Source of the DNA: NCEH01 sp043195095
GTDB lineage: Bacteria > Pseudomonadota > Alphaproteobacteria > Rhizobiales > Xanthobacteraceae
DNA: 64,000 nt
Reading direction: 5' to 3' (one strand)
Assembly: GCF_043195095.1 (NCBI RefSeq)
Contig: NZ_JBAFWN010000001.1
Part shown: piece by piece, positions 46,376-55,531 of the stretch
Layout: each line of letters begins with the position of its first letter
Position numbering within the stretch: position 1 is the first letter of the stretch
Notes under the pieces: model-generated
Told to the model about the DNA's origin: nothing
The model's database searches: none
Seen by the model: only the letters and a program-made list of their open reading frames with translations
Program-made: the position numbers and the translations under genes

Positions 46376-47275
46376 CTAATCCCGCGCGGGAGCGCCCGCC
46401 GCCACGGTCTGCGCCAGACGCGCGATGACGCGGGAAGGATAGCTCTCCGGGCCGTCGATCCAGCTCGCGGTAAAGCCGAGATCCGGCAGCGGATCGCACA
46501 CCACCTCCAGCAGTTGCAATTCGCCCCTTTCCAGCTCCTTGCCCAGGAAAACCGGGGTGATGACCGCCGTGCCGATGCCGTCCAGCACCATGCGCACCAC
46601 CATGGAGAGCGAGGCGCAGCCATACATGCGCGGCGTCGATATCCCCCACCGCATCAGCATGTCGCGCACCATGCGATAGGGCGAGCTGTTGGAGGGATAG
46701 GTGATGATCGGCAGCGTGGCGACCCGGTCCAGCGTCACCGGCCCCGGCCCGAGATCAACCCCCGGCTTCACCACCCAGGCCAGCGGATAGGTGCAGAGCG
46801 GCAAATTCTCCACCCGCGCCTCCAGCACCGGCCCCATCAGAAACGCGACGTCGATCTGCCGCGCCATGAGGTGGGATTGCAGCACGTGCGTGCTGTCCAC
46901 CTCGATTTCCAGCACCAGGGAGGGATAAGCGGAATGCACCTGCTCGATGAGACGCGGCAGCCACGTCTGGACGATGGTTTCCGCCACGCCGATCCGCAAG
47001 GTTCCGCTCATGGTGGTCTGGTCGCGCGCCGCTTGCAGCATGTCGTGGCGCGCTTGCATCATGCGCTCGGCATGGGAGAGCAATTCATGCCCCTTGGCGG
47101 TGAGCTTGACGCCGCGCGCCTCGCGTTCGAACAGCCGCACGCCCAGCGCCGTCTCCAGCGAGGCGATGCGCTGGGAGATGGCGGGCTGGGTCGTGCCGAG
47201 CTTCTCCGAGGCCGCTCGCAGGCTGCCGAGCGCCGCCGCCCAGAAGAAGGTCTCGATGTTTCTCAGGTCGATCAT
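46376..47275 (-). CDS. LysR family transcriptional regulator
   Basis: A 299-residue LTTR with the HTH at about 1-60 (NIETFFWAAALGSLRAASEK, TTQPAISQRIASLE) and an effector-binding domain. The ATG at 47275 gives the family N-terminus MIDLRNIETF; upstream in-frame codons translate low-complexity sequence. It is upstream of the M24/TRAP/amidase cluster on the same strand, separated by a 200-base gap that should hold the cluster promoter, so it probably controls that cluster. Confidence 0.9.
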   Translation of the reverse strand: MIDLRNIETFFWAAALGSLRAASEKLGTTQPAISQRIASLETALGVRLFEREARGVKLTAKGHELLSHAERMMQARHDMLQAARDQTTMSGTLRIGVAETIVQTWLPRLIEQVHSAYPSLVLEIEVDSTHVLQSHLMARQIDVAFLMGPVLEARVENLPLCTYPLAWVVKPGVDLGPGPVTLDRVATLPIITYPSNSSPYRMVRDMLMRWGISTPRMYGCASLSMVVRMVLDGIGTAVITPVFLGKELERGELQLLEVVCDPLPDLGFTASWIDGPESYPSRVIARLAQTVAAGAPARD

Positions 47276-47756
47276 CGGGCAATGATGGCCCTGCCCGTCG
47301 CCGCCTCCAACCGAAACTTCCACGCCGCTCACGCACGCACCGCCGCCGCCGCGCGGCGCGTTCATCGCATTCAGATACCATTTTCGTATCCGCACTGGCG
47401 CCGGGCAGCACCAATGCGCGGACGCGCCGCCCGGCGAAAAATTTTCCAAACAGCTTGTTTTGCTGCGCTTTTAAGGTGCGACGGCGCGGCGTTTGCGCGG
47501 ATCGGGGCGCACGCGCTACATATTTGCGCCATGCTGATTTGCTTGAAGCGGCAAGATCAATAAAATGGTTACCAAGCGATGGTAGCTGTGGGGTATCGAC
47601 AGGACGGATAGACCATCGGTTCCGCCCTGCCACGACAAGGTGTGATTGAAAAGCCCACGGGCCGTTCGGCGCGGGCGAAGACATCCGGTACGCACAGCGT
47701 GGCACAATCCGCCGCGCCTAGGATCGGGATCGAAATCCGTTCGCGCAGTGAGGACC
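47276..47756. other. divergent intergenic region lysR / DUF2778 gene
   Basis: 481 bases between divergent genes. It is less GC-rich than its surroundings from about 47440 to 47620. I see no gene, repeat or clear operator; promoters for both genes are expected here. Confidence 0.5.
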
Positions 47757-48908
47757 ATGACCTACACGTCCTTTGACGACACCGGCTACATGGATAGCCC
47801 TGTCTCATCCAAGGCCCGGCTGCCGCTGGTCGTCTTCGGCGCGTTCGTCATCGGCATCGGCGCATTGGCCGCCGCCACGCTCATCGTCACCTCCGATGCT
47901 GAATGGCGCATGCTGGCGGGTGGTTCCAGCCACCGCATCGAGGTGCCCCCGGCGCCCCTGCCCCCGCCGGTCCAGGTGTTCGCCGCCCCCGTGCAGCCGG
48001 CCCCTGCCGTCGACGACGCCGACAAGGACGTCACCGACATCGAGAATTTCCGCTCCGCCGGGGCGATCATCCTGGCGCCGAGCTGGATGTTCGACGGCGG
48101 CGTGCGGACCGCGCAAGGCACCTTCGTGCCCCGCCGCACCCAAATTGCGTCGGCGCTTCCGCCGGCCGAGCCGCTGGAAGCCTCCCGCATCGTGCCCCTG
48201 CCACCGGTGAAGCCGCTGCTTGCGCCCGGCCTGCCGTCGCAGACCGAGCTGTCCGCCGCGAGCGATGTCGGCTTGTCCGGAACCGCCCCGCTGCCCACGC
48301 GCAACCCGCTGGGCCGGCAGATCGCCAACCAGATCGGCGGCACGCAGCTCGCCTATCTGCCGCCCTCGGACAAGCCGTTCGGCGAGGAACCCGCGCCCAA
48401 GCTCGCGCCCCAGGTGGTGCCACCGGCCGCTCAATCCATCCTGCCCGGCCCCACCGACCGCTTCGCGGTCTACGATATCGCCGGCAAGACCGTGTACATG
48501 CCGAGCGGCGAGAAGCTGGAGGCGCATTCCGGCTATGGCGACACCTTCGACGACGTGCGCCACGTCTCGAAAAAGATGGTCGGCCCTACCCCGCCGAACA
48601 CTTATGAGCTGACCATGCGCGAATCCCTGTTCCATGGGGTCGAGGCGCTGCGCATGCGCCCCGTGGGCAAGGAGCCCATGTATGGCCGCGACGGCTTCCT
48701 GACCCACAGCTACATGATGGGTCCGCGCGGCGATTCGAACGGCTGCATCTCGTTCAACGATTATCCGAAGTTCCTGGAAGCCTATAAGCGCGGCGAGGTC
48801 ACGCGGATCATCGTCGTGGCAAGCCTGCCCGGTGCCCAGCCCAAGCACGACAATCCCCTGCTCTCCTGGCTCGCAGGACGCGCCGGCACCACACCCGAGA
48901 CCCGCTGA
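47757..48908 (+). CDS. membrane-anchored Tlde1/DUF2778 domain protein
   Basis: A 383-residue protein with a short cytoplasmic head, one membrane helix (about 22-46), a long Pro/Ala-rich periplasmic linker (about 60-235) and a C-terminal DUF2778 (Tlde1) domain. The domain is related to L,D-transpeptidases; its catalytic pair would be H317 and C330 in THSYMMGPRGDSNGCISF. It probably acts on peptidoglycan peptides. Secreted Tlde1 effectors exist in other bacteria, but the anchor and lack of secretion genes argue for a housekeeping wall role. The start at 47757 follows GAGGACC. Confidence 0.82.
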   Translation: MTYTSFDDTGYMDSPVSSKARLPLVVFGAFVIGIGALAAATLIVTSDAEWRMLAGGSSHRIEVPPAPLPPPVQVFAAPVQPAPAVDDADKDVTDIENFRSAGAIILAPSWMFDGGVRTAQGTFVPRRTQIASALPPAEPLEASRIVPLPPVKPLLAPGLPSQTELSAASDVGLSGTAPLPTRNPLGRQIANQIGGTQLAYLPPSDKPFGEEPAPKLAPQVVPPAAQSILPGPTDRFAVYDIAGKTVYMPSGEKLEAHSGYGDTFDDVRHVSKKMVGPTPPNTYELTMRESLFHGVEALRMRPVGKEPMYGRDGFLTHSYMMGPRGDSNGCISFNDYPKFLEAYKRGEVTRIIVVASLPGAQPKHDNPLLSWLAGRAGTTPETR

Positions 48909-49089
48909 ACGGCGGCCGGGCCGAAGGATCGTCGCGCCGGCCCCATCGGAAACTGCATAAAAGATGTCGCGAGGCAAGGCAGCTGGCCCTGTCCTCCCCC
49001 ATCGGCAAGCGCCGCTTGCGCGGATTTGCGACGGCGGAATGCTGCAATCGTGCTCGTTTGTGGCAGCGCGCTCGTCTACACTGCGCGGG

Positions 49090-50031
49090 ATGCAAGATAC
49101 GAGCGAAGCGCTTGCCCAGCTTTACGAACATACGCCGGTCCTGGTGGCCGCGTATGACATGTTCGACCGGCTGCGCTATGCCAACGCGTCCTTCCGCGCG
49201 GCATTTTCCCTAGACCCCGGCGAGGCGCCGTTCTGGGGCGAGCTGATGCGGCGCAACTTCCATGCCGGGCGCGGCACCGTGATCCGCACCGCCGATTTCG
49301 AGGCTTGGCTGATCTCGACCCAGTCGCGCCGGGGCAAGATCGGATTTCGCGCCTTCGAAACCGACCTGATGGACGGGCGCTGGTTGTGGATGACGGAAAC
49401 CGTGCAGCCCAACGGCTGGATGCTCTGCATCGCCAGCGACATCACCTCCCTGCGCGCGGAAGAGCGCAGCGTACGACAAGACCGCGACATCGCCATCAAG
49501 GCCGCCCATACCGACGATCTCACCGGCGTGGCCAACCGGCGTTATGTGCTCGCGCGCATTGACGACATGCTCGCGCGCAACGACACGCTTTCCGATGCGG
49601 CCGGCGGCACGGGTTGCGTGGCCGTGCTTGATCTCGATAATTTCAAATATATCAACGACCATTATGGCCATCAGGCGGGCGACCTGATCCTGCGGGATTT
49701 CGCCCGGCGCATCCAGGGGCAGGTGCGGCGGCGCGATTGCTTCGGGCGGATCGGCGGCGAGGAATTCGTGCTGGTCTTCCCCGACACCTCCATTACCCAG
49801 GCACAATTGCTGGTGGAGCAGATGCTCTCCACCATTCAGAAGTCCCGCCCGCTGCCGGAGCGGCCGGACTTCGCCTATACGTTCTCCGCCGGCGTCGCCG
49901 CCGCCATTGCGGGCGAGAGCGCGACCGATATCTACGGACGCGCCGACAAGGCGCTCTATCGGGCCAAGATGGCGGGGCGCAATTGCATCCTGCTGGAAGA
50001 GCCCTGCCCCGCGACCGCCGCCAGCGCCTAG
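49090..50031 (+). CDS. PAS-like sensor diguanylate cyclase
   Basis: A 313-residue GGDEF protein. An N-terminal PAS-like domain (about 8-125, LYEHTPVLVAAYDMFDRLRY) senses an unknown signal. The cyclase domain has the active GGEEF motif at residues 222-226 and a product-inhibition site RxxD (RRRD) five residues before it, so it should make c-di-GMP and be feedback controlled. No membrane segment is visible. The ATG at 49090 is weakly supported by a ribosome site; upstream frame looks non-coding. Confidence 0.88.
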   Translation: MQDTSEALAQLYEHTPVLVAAYDMFDRLRYANASFRAAFSLDPGEAPFWGELMRRNFHAGRGTVIRTADFEAWLISTQSRRGKIGFRAFETDLMDGRWLWMTETVQPNGWMLCIASDITSLRAEERSVRQDRDIAIKAAHTDDLTGVANRRYVLARIDDMLARNDTLSDAAGGTGCVAVLDLDNFKYINDHYGHQAGDLILRDFARRIQGQVRRRDCFGRIGGEEFVLVFPDTSITQAQLLVEQMLSTIQKSRPLPERPDFAYTFSAGVAAAIAGESATDIYGRADKALYRAKMAGRNCILLEEPCPATAASA

Positions 50032-50364
50032 GGCCGACCGGGATTCAGCGGCATGGTGGATCATCAAGGCGCCTGACGGCGGGTGCGCGATTGTCCGCAT
50101 GGACCGGTCGTCATGGCCGGGGCTGTCCCGGCCAGCCACGCCCGGCCGCAGGCGCGGTCCTTGAAACGCCGGTGCCGGCGGCGCCCCGTGGATGCACGGG
50201 ACAGGCCCGTGCATCACGATGCTCTGCTGCGCTCGTGCCAAGCCATGAATGTCGATTGGTCCTCCGGGTTCGCACCGGGCAAAGGCCCGGCGGCGCCGGT
50301 TTGATCTGTGGATCGTGAACGCCATGGGGCTTCGCGCGGCGGCGGAATTCTGTCTACTCACCCA
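50032..50364. other. intergenic region with repeat copy C
   Basis: 333 bases between the cyclase and the threonine-aldolase-like gene. The centre is filled by the inverted repeat copy at 50110-50217. No other gene or regulatory site is recognisable. Confidence 0.6.
50110..50217 (-). repeat. 108-bp bi-palindromic intergenic repeat, copy C (inverted)
   Basis: On the minus strand this reads in the same order as copies A and B, 42 kb away, with the same 108-base length. Both hairpins are perfect: TGCACGGG / CCCGTGCA and TGGCCGGG / CCCGGCCA. It begins GTGATGCA instead of GTCATGCA and keeps the central TTTCAAGG. Confidence 0.86.
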
Positions 50365-51423
50365 ATGGAATTCGCATCCGACAACACAGCCGGCGTTCAT
50401 CCCGCGATCATGGCCGCGCTCGCGCAGGCGAATGAAGGTCCCGCGCCCTCCTACGGCGCGGACCCGTGGAGCGCGCGCGCGGCGCAGGCTTTGCGGGACG
50501 TGTTCGAGACCGAGGCGCGGGTGTTCCTGGTGGCCACCGGCACCGCCGCCAACGCGCTCGCGCTTTCCGCCCTGACGCCGGCCTATGGCACCGTGTTCTG
50601 CCACCGCGATTCCCATCTCAACACGGACGAATGCGGCGCGCCGGAATTCTTCACCGGCGGCGCCAAGCTCACCACGCTGGAAGGCTTCGGCGGCAAGCTG
50701 AGCGTGGACGAGATCGAGCGTTCGCGCCGCGACTTCAAGCGCGGCTTCCACCAGCAGATGCCGGCGGCGGTGTCGATCACCCAGGCCAGCGAACTCGGCC
50801 TCGTCTACACGGCCGAGGAGGTGGGGGAGATCGGCGCCTATTGCCGCGCGCACGGCCTCACCCTGCACATGGACGGCGCCCGCTTCGCCAATGCGCTCGC
50901 CGCTTCCAACGCCAGCCCCGCGGAGCTGACCTGGAAGGCCGGCGTCGACGTGATGAGCTTCGGGGCTACCAAAAACGGCGCCATGGGGGTCGAGGCGGTC
51001 GTGATCTTCGACCCGGCGCTGGCGGACCATTTCGACTATCGCGTGAAGCGCGGCGCCCATGTGATTTCCAAGGGCCGGTTCCTGGGGGCCCAGATGGCGG
51101 CCTATCTGGAAGACGGGCTCTGGCTCGAAACGGCGCGCCATGCCAATGCCATGGCGGCGCGGCTCGCGGCCGGGCTCGCCGGCGTTCCTGGGGTCGCGCT
51201 GCCCCTGCCGACACAGGCCAATGAAGTGTTCGCGATCCTGCCGCGCCCGCTGCATGACGCGCTGCAAGCCGCCGGCGCGCATTATTACGAATGGCCGCGC
51301 CTCGCCTCCGGGCTCGCCCCCATCGAGGCCGACCGGGCTTTCGTCCGCCTGGTCTGCTCGTTCCGCACCGAGTCCGCCGAGGTGGACCGGCTGGTGGCAT
51401 CGGCGCACGCCGCACAAGTCTAA
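50365..51423 (+). CDS. ltaE: threonine aldolase-like PLP enzyme
   Basis: A 352-residue fold-type I PLP enzyme of the low-specificity L-threonine aldolase family (threonine to glycine and acetaldehyde). FASDNTAGVHP at the N-terminus, HMDGARFANAL with the PLP-contacting Asp, and the Schiff-base K203 in SFGATKNGAMG are all present. The start at 50365 has no clear ribosome site; longer frames upstream would run toward the repeat. Confidence 0.88.
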   Translation: MEFASDNTAGVHPAIMAALAQANEGPAPSYGADPWSARAAQALRDVFETEARVFLVATGTAANALALSALTPAYGTVFCHRDSHLNTDECGAPEFFTGGAKLTTLEGFGGKLSVDEIERSRRDFKRGFHQQMPAAVSITQASELGLVYTAEEVGEIGAYCRAHGLTLHMDGARFANALAASNASPAELTWKAGVDVMSFGATKNGAMGVEAVVIFDPALADHFDYRVKRGAHVISKGRFLGAQMAAYLEDGLWLETARHANAMAARLAAGLAGVPGVALPLPTQANEVFAILPRPLHDALQAAGAHYYEWPRLASGLAPIEADRAFVRLVCSFRTESAEVDRLVASAHAAQV

Positions 51424-51722
51424 GCCTGAGCCTGAGACGGCGGAGGTCGCCGGCGCTGGCCGGCAGTCCGTACGTCCGGCAATCCGCATCTGGACATGAG
51501 ACATCGGCACGGCCGATGAGCGCCCTGCCGCGCGCGCGGCCCTGGCACCACCGCAGCCGCGCGATCGTGGCAGCCCGTCCCCGCCCCGCCCCGCCCTCGC
51601 CCCCGTTCATGGCCGACGTGCACCCGGATCGAGCAAGCGTGATCGCACAAAACTGGCACTACGGGCGTTGATGTCGTATATGCTGCTGGTAATGAGCATG
51701 CTTATTATATGAAAGCTCTCCA
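51424..51722. other. intergenic region before marR
   Basis: About 300 bases. The first 220 bases are GC-rich without a recognisable element. The last 60 are AT-rich and carry the MarR-type palindrome. Confidence 0.55.
51690..51707. promoter_or_regulatory. near-perfect palindrome upstream of marR, candidate MarR operator
   Basis: TAATGAGCATGCTTATTA is an 18-bp dyad with one mismatched pair, ending 15 bases before the marR ATG. Position and AT-rich arms fit autorepression of the marR-emrA-emrB operon. Confidence 0.65.
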
Positions 51723-52187
51723 ATGGTGGACCATTCCACGCTCGGCTTCCTGTTGCACGACGTTGCCCGCCTGCTGCGCAAGCGGTTCGAGCAGCGCGCC
51801 CGCGATAGCGGGCTGACGCGCTCCCATTGGCAAACGCTCGCCTATCTCAAGCACAATGAGGGCATCCACCAGGGCGGCCTTGCGGACCTGATGGAGATCG
51901 AACCCATCACGCTGGTGCGCATTCTCGACAAGCTGGAGCAGCGCGGCCTGATCGAACGGCGACGCCACCCCACCGACCGGCGGGTGTGGCTGCTTTACAT
52001 GGGCAAAGGCGCGCAACCCATGCTCACCGAAATGCAGAAGCTGGGCGAAGCCACGCGCTGCGAGGCCCTCGCCGGCGTTTCGGACGAGGATTGCACCCGG
52101 ATGATGCACGCGCTCGCCACCATGAAAGCGAACCTTCTCAACGTTTCCAACGAACCTGGCCCCGATCAGGAGGAAAACCATGGCTGA
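51723..52187 (+). CDS. MarR family transcriptional regulator
   Basis: A 154-residue winged-helix repressor. The DNA-binding region is about residues 30-100, with SHWQTLAYLKHNEGIHQGGL, LVRILDKLEQRGLIERRRHPTDRRVW being the recognition helix and wing. It shares eight bases (ATGGCTGA) with the emrA start. Presumably represses the pump operon until a drug-like ligand binds. Confidence 0.92.
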   Translation: MVDHSTLGFLLHDVARLLRKRFEQRARDSGLTRSHWQTLAYLKHNEGIHQGGLADLMEIEPITLVRILDKLEQRGLIERRRHPTDRRVWLLYMGKGAQPMLTEMQKLGEATRCEALAGVSDEDCTRMMHALATMKANLLNVSNEPGPDQEENHG

Positions 52188-53397
52188 AGCCCAAACCCTA
52201 AATCGCCCCGACGCGTCGCGCCGCGCCCCCGTGGGCGCCGCGATGCCAGCCAGCCTCGACACGATGCGCGAGGCGCGCACCGAGGAGGCGGAAGCTTCGC
52301 CCGAAGTCGCCGCGCCCCCTGCTCCTTCGCAGCCCCCCAAATCGCGCCGTGGCCGCATCCGCGTCCTTCTGTTCGCGCTGCTGCCGGTGGCGCTGATCGT
52401 CGGCGGCTATTTCTACGTCACCGGCGGAAGCGTCATGTCGACCGACAATGCCTATGTGCAGGCCGATACCGTGGGCATCTCCACCGACGTCGCCGGCATC
52501 GTCGCGTCCATCGCCGTGCACAACAACCAGGTGGTGAAGAAGGGCGATATCCTGTTCCAGCTCCAGCAGGACACGTTCCAGATCGCGCTCGACGGCGCCA
52601 AGGCGCAGCTCGGCACCGTGCGCAACCAGATCCTGACCCTGAAGGCCAATTACAAACAGGCCCAGGCCGAGATCGCCCAGGCGCAGGCGGATCTGCCTTT
52701 CTACCAGACCTCGTTCAAGCGCCAGGAGGAATTGCTGGCGAGCGCGGCCGCCTCCAAGGCCGCCTATGACCAGGCCAAGCAGAATCTCGACGCCGCCAAC
52801 CAGAAGGTGGATGTCGCGAAGGCCCAGGCTATGGCAACGCTGGCCCAGCTCGGCGGCAACGCCGACCAGCCGGTGGAGCAGAACCCGTCCTATCTCCAGG
52901 CGAAATCCGCCGTGGACAAGGCCCAGCGCGATCTCAACGAAGCGACCGTCCGGGCCCCGTTCGACGGCATCGTCACCAATGTGCCCTCGCTCCAGGTCGG
53001 GGCCTATCTCGATGCCGCCCAGCAGGCCTTCAGCCTTGTATCGACAACCAATGTCTGGGTGGAAGCGAGCCCGAAGGAAACCGAGCTGACCTTCGTGAAG
53101 CCGGGGCAGCCGGTGAGCATCACCGTGGACACTTATCCCGGGATCGTATGGTCAGGCACGGTGGCCAGCATCAGCCCGGCCTCGGGCGCGAGCTTTTCGC
53201 TGCTTCCGGCGCAGAACACCACCGGCAATTGGGTGAAGGTGGTGCAGCGCATTCCCATGATCGTCCATTTCACCGATCTCGCTGGCAAGCCGCCGCTGCG
53301 CGTCGGCATGAGCGTCACGGTGGATGTGGACACCGGCCATCCGCGCGGCCTGCCCACTTTCATCTCCCAGCTGTTCGGAACCGCCAGCCATGGCTGA
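52180..53397 (+). CDS. emrA: EmrA-type membrane fusion protein (HlyD family)
   Basis: A 405-residue periplasmic adaptor of a drug efflux pump. A cytoplasmic head (about 1-60), one membrane helix (about 62-82, LLFALLPVALIVGGYFYV), a biotinyl-lipoyl-like domain split by a coiled-coil hairpin (about 140-235, rich in Gln/Ala/Lys), and a beta-barrel region. The start follows AGGAGGAAAACC. Stop overlaps emrB by the same eight-base pattern seen at the marR junction. Confidence 0.92.
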   Translation: MAEAQTLNRPDASRRAPVGAAMPASLDTMREARTEEAEASPEVAAPPAPSQPPKSRRGRIRVLLFALLPVALIVGGYFYVTGGSVMSTDNAYVQADTVGISTDVAGIVASIAVHNNQVVKKGDILFQLQQDTFQIALDGAKAQLGTVRNQILTLKANYKQAQAEIAQAQADLPFYQTSFKRQEELLASAAASKAAYDQAKQNLDAANQKVDVAKAQAMATLAQLGGNADQPVEQNPSYLQAKSAVDKAQRDLNEATVRAPFDGIVTNVPSLQVGAYLDAAQQAFSLVSTTNVWVEASPKETELTFVKPGQPVSITVDTYPGIVWSGTVASISPASGASFSLLPAQNTTGNWVKVVQRIPMIVHFTDLAGKPPLRVGMSVTVDVDTGHPRGLPTFISQLFGTASHG

Positions 53398-54937
53398 GGC
53401 CTCAGCGGGCGCCGCGCCCGCGATCGCCAACCGGGGCGCGATCACCGCTTGCGTGATCCTCGCCGTGATCATGCAGGCGCTGGACACCACCATCGCCAAC
53501 GTGGCGCTGCCCTATATCCAGGGCAGCGTCTCGGCCAGCGCGGACCAGATCAACTGGGTGTTGACCTCCTATATCGTCGCCGCCGCGATCATGACGCCAC
53601 CCTCGGGCTTCCTCGCCAACCGGTTCGGGCGCAAGCGCGTGCTGCTGACCGCCATCGCCGGCTTCGTGATCGCCTCGATCCTGTGCGGCCTGTCGCAATC
53701 GCTGGTGGAGATCGTCGCCTTTCGCCTGGCGCAGGGCCTGTTCGGCGCGGCTTTGGTGCCGCTGTCGCAGGGCATCTTGCTGGATATCTACACGCCGGAG
53801 GAACGCGGCTCCGCCATGGCGCTGTTCGGCGTCTCGGTGATGGTCGGCCCGGTGCTGGGGCCGGTGATCGGCGGCTGGCTCACCGACAACATGAGCTGGC
53901 GCTGGGTGTTCTACATCAACCTGCCGATCGGCCTGCTGGCGTTCGCCGGCATCACGGTCTTCGTCACGGAGACCACGCGCAATGCTGCCGCGAAGCTCGA
54001 CTGGCTCGGCTTCGGCGCGCTCTCGGTTGCGATCGCCACCCTGCAATTGTTTCTCGACCGGGGCGAGCAGCTCGATTGGCTGTCCTCCGGCGAGATCATC
54101 ATCTGGGCGGTGGTGTGCGCCTCGGCCACCTATGTGTTCCTGGCCCACACGTTCACCGCCACCAACAGCTTCGTCAATCCGCGCCTGTTTCTGGACCGGA
54201 ACTTCTCGGTCAGCATGTTCTTCATCTTCATCGTCGGCGTGACCTATCTCGCCTCGCTGGCGCTGATGACGCCCTATCTCCAGACCCTGATGGGCTATCC
54301 GGTGATGACCGCCGGCCTGGTGATGGGGCCGCGCGGCATGGGCACGATGCTGTGCATGTTCATCGTCGGCCGGCTGATCGGGCGGGTGGACACGCGCATC
54401 CTTCTTACCCTCGGCCTCGGCCTCACCGCCTGGGCCATGTACGCCATGACCGGATGGACGCCAGACGTATCGCAATGGACCGTGGTGTGGGTCGGCTTCG
54501 TGCAGGGCGCGGGGCTGGGCTTCCTGTTCGTGCCTCTGACGACGGTGGCCTTTTCGACCTTGCCCGCGCACATGCGCGGCGAGGGAACCGGCCTCTACAA
54601 TCTCTCCCGCAACATCGGCTCCAGTGTCGGCATCGCCTATGTGACCGCGCTATTGACCGATAATGTACAGGTGAACCACGAGAATATCGCGGCCTATGTG
54701 ACGCCCTTCAACCACGCCTTCGAGGATCCGTGGGTGCATCAGCACCTGGACCCGCTGCTGGCCGGCGGACGGGCGGCGCTGGACCAGATCATCACGCTTC
54801 AGGCCACGATCATTGCTTATATGGACGACTTCAAGTTCATGATGATCCTGACGCTGATCGCCATGCCCCTGGTGCTGCTGCTGCGCGCCCCCGCCGCCGC
54901 ACCGGCGGACAATGACCACGCGGTCGTCATGGAATGA
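53390..54937 (+). CDS. emrB: EmrB-type drug efflux MFS transporter (DHA2 family)
   Basis: A 515-residue proton-driven exporter with about 14 membrane segments. Motif A-like GFLANRFGRKRVL and the DHA2 motif C-like GPVLGPVIGGWLTDNMSWRWVFYINLP are intact. MQALDTTIANVALPYIQGS near the N-terminus is the DHA family motif D1. It should work with EmrA and an outer-membrane channel encoded elsewhere. Confidence 0.94.
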   Translation: MAEASAGAAPAIANRGAITACVILAVIMQALDTTIANVALPYIQGSVSASADQINWVLTSYIVAAAIMTPPSGFLANRFGRKRVLLTAIAGFVIASILCGLSQSLVEIVAFRLAQGLFGAALVPLSQGILLDIYTPEERGSAMALFGVSVMVGPVLGPVIGGWLTDNMSWRWVFYINLPIGLLAFAGITVFVTETTRNAAAKLDWLGFGALSVAIATLQLFLDRGEQLDWLSSGEIIIWAVVCASATYVFLAHTFTATNSFVNPRLFLDRNFSVSMFFIFIVGVTYLASLALMTPYLQTLMGYPVMTAGLVMGPRGMGTMLCMFIVGRLIGRVDTRILLTLGLGLTAWAMYAMTGWTPDVSQWTVVWVGFVQGAGLGFLFVPLTTVAFSTLPAHMRGEGTGLYNLSRNIGSSVGIAYVTALLTDNVQVNHENIAAYVTPFNHAFEDPWVHQHLDPLLAGGRAALDQIITLQATIIAYMDDFKFMMILTLIAMPLVLLLRAPAAAPADNDHAVVME

Positions 54938-55033
54938 CGATCTCCTGAAAGTGTCGCGGCGAATGTCGGCGCGGCGCCCCCTGGAGCGTCCTCGTGTCGG
55001 AAGGCGAAGGAAACGCCCCGAAAGGAGAGACCC

Positions 55034-55456
55034 ATGCGCGTGATGGTGATGGTAAAGGCGACCGCCGAGAGCGAAGCGGGACTGATGCCCTCCAGCGACT
55101 TGCTGGAAGCCATGGGCAAGTTCAATGCCGAGCTGATTGCCGCGGGCATCATGCTGTCCGGCGACGGCCTGCAGCCCACCTCCAAGGGCAAGCGCGTTGC
55201 CTTCGACGACGCAAGCCGCACGGTCATCGACGGCCCGTTCGCGGAGACCAAGGAAATCGTCTCCGGCTTCTGGATGTGGCAGGTCAAGGACATGGCCGAA
55301 GCGGTGGCGTGGGTGAAGCGCTGCCCCAATCCCATGCCCGGCCCCAGCGAGATCGAGATCCGCCCGGTGTATGAGTTCGCCGATTTCGGCGAGGCGCTGA
55401 CGCCGGACATCGCCGCCCTGCACACGCAAAATCAGGAGCAGATCAGCGGGCGCTGA
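55034..55456 (+). CDS. YCII/DGPF domain protein
   Basis: A 140-residue dimeric alpha-beta protein of the YCII-related (DGPF) family, with the hallmark VIDGPFAETKEIVSGFW near residue 70. Such proteins are often encoded near ECF sigma factors, but none is here. It follows emrB by 96 bases with its own AAAGGAGAG site and converges on the hyuB gene. Function unknown. Confidence 0.87.
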   Translation: MRVMVMVKATAESEAGLMPSSDLLEAMGKFNAELIAAGIMLSGDGLQPTSKGKRVAFDDASRTVIDGPFAETKEIVSGFWMWQVKDMAEAVAWVKRCPNPMPGPSEIEIRPVYEFADFGEALTPDIAALHTQNQEQISGR

Positions 55457-55531
55457 TCCGCGCGGCCGGCGCGCCGCGCGGTGGGCATTTCCGTTCCCGT
55501 CGATCGGCCGCGCCGCGCGTCCCGGCGCACC

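Noticed and set aside
47757..48908. Tlde1 protein as a type VI effector
   Set aside because: It has a membrane anchor and long linker, and there is no immunity gene or secretion component around it.
49210..51510. Minus-strand frame of about 766 codons
   Set aside because: It spans the cyclase, a repeat copy and the PLP enzyme in reverse, crossing real gene boundaries, so it is a shadow.
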